Source: Minisyncoccota bacterium (lineage in GTDB: Bacteria; Patescibacteriota; Minisyncoccia; Phycocordibacterales; DATDWN01). Taken from it: 5,062 bases of DNA. The stretch covers positions 1-5,062 of the forward strand of contig JANWHC010000016.1 in assembly GCA_025450615.1 (NCBI GenBank), given 5' to 3'. The notes under the pieces were generated by a model that saw only the letters and a program-made list of their open reading frames with translations, did not search any database and was not told the DNA's origin. Position numbers and translations under genes: made by a program. Positions 4,931-5,062 of this stretch are shown here, one piece after another. The number at the start of each line of letters is the position of its first letter. Within the stretch, counting starts at the first letter, position 1.

Positions 4931-5062
4931 TTACTGTCTCTCAATTACTATACTGAGTCCTTTGGGCGACTTTTTGGCCGGATCAGCTACTTTGTATTCC
5001 TCAGTAATGAGTTTAAGTACTCTGGCCATGCGCTCCTCTAGGAACTTCTGGTCCATATACTT
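4931..5062 (-). CDS. infC: Translation initiation factor IF-3, C-terminal fragment
   Basis: Only the last 43 codons are inside the window; the gene continues beyond the right edge. IF-3 binds the 30S subunit, keeps 50S from joining early and checks the start codon and initiator tRNA. The visible segment reads KYMDQKFLEERMARVLKLITEE, a long helix, then YKVADPAKKSPKGLSIVIERQ. This corresponds to the final helix, the P.k..G.. turn and the last beta strand of the IF-3 C-terminal domain (family form G..LL.r..edl.d.a.ve..Pk.eGr.m.mvl). Similarity is moderate and the fragment short, so its place immediately upstream of rpmI-rplT carries much of the weight. The stop is TAA (4931-4933 on the complement). 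A gap of 153 nt separates it from rpmI, nearly all of it predicted RNA structure. Confidence 0.72.
   Translation of the reverse strand, partial: KYMDQKFLEERMARVLKLITEEYKVADPAKKSPKGLSIVIERQ

Noticed and set aside
1..5062. Alternative genetic code (UGA as Gly, as in Gracilibacteria)
   Set aside because: No annotated gene contains an in-frame TGA, every ORF is full length under the standard code, and GGN glycine codons are used freely. No gene here ends in TGA, but nine stops are too few to mean anything.

Overview
The window reads as an AT-rich bacterial genome fragment, most likely from the Candidate Phyla Radiation (Patescibacteria, Parcubacteria-like). This is an inference. It rests on an adenylate kinase with almost no LID, a long insertion-bearing nucleoside diphosphate kinase, compact genes with very weak or absent Shine-Dalgarno sequences, and standard-code ORFs that all end in TAA or TAG.

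Layout. (1) Positions 1-1975, + strand: a housekeeping run of adenylate kinase (5' end outside the window), type I methionine aminopeptidase and nucleoside diphosphate kinase, with gaps of about 33-35 bases and no visible internal terminator. (2) Positions 1976-2250: a 275-base gap holding a strong sigma70-type promoter set in an inverted repeat, a structured RNA of about 145 nt whose ends pair perfectly (6S-like), an intrinsic terminator, and a second -10 box placed so that the next mRNA would start at or beside its ATG. (3) Positions 2251-4183, + strand: a tight three-gene unit of a small multi-pass membrane protein, a beta-CASP metallo-beta-lactamase RNA hydrolase and a 50-residue single-span membrane protein. 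(4) Positions 4184-4226: a near-perfect palindromic terminator shared by two convergent units. (5) Positions 4232-5062, - strand: the classic infC-rpmI-rplT cluster (IF3, L35, L20), with the IF3 gene running off the right end.

The most noteworthy signals are RNA structures. Between infC and rpmI the transcript can form a 20-bp helix with no mismatch, closing a long irregular hairpin that ends 10 nt before the rpmI start codon. Its three departures from Watson-Crick pairing are G-U wobbles only on the transcribed strand. It sits where L20 autoregulation acts in other bacteria, so it is a candidate ribosomal-protein leader. The 6S-like RNA can also adopt mutually exclusive folds. The protein-coding content is otherwise ordinary: nucleotide metabolism, protein maturation, RNA processing and translation.
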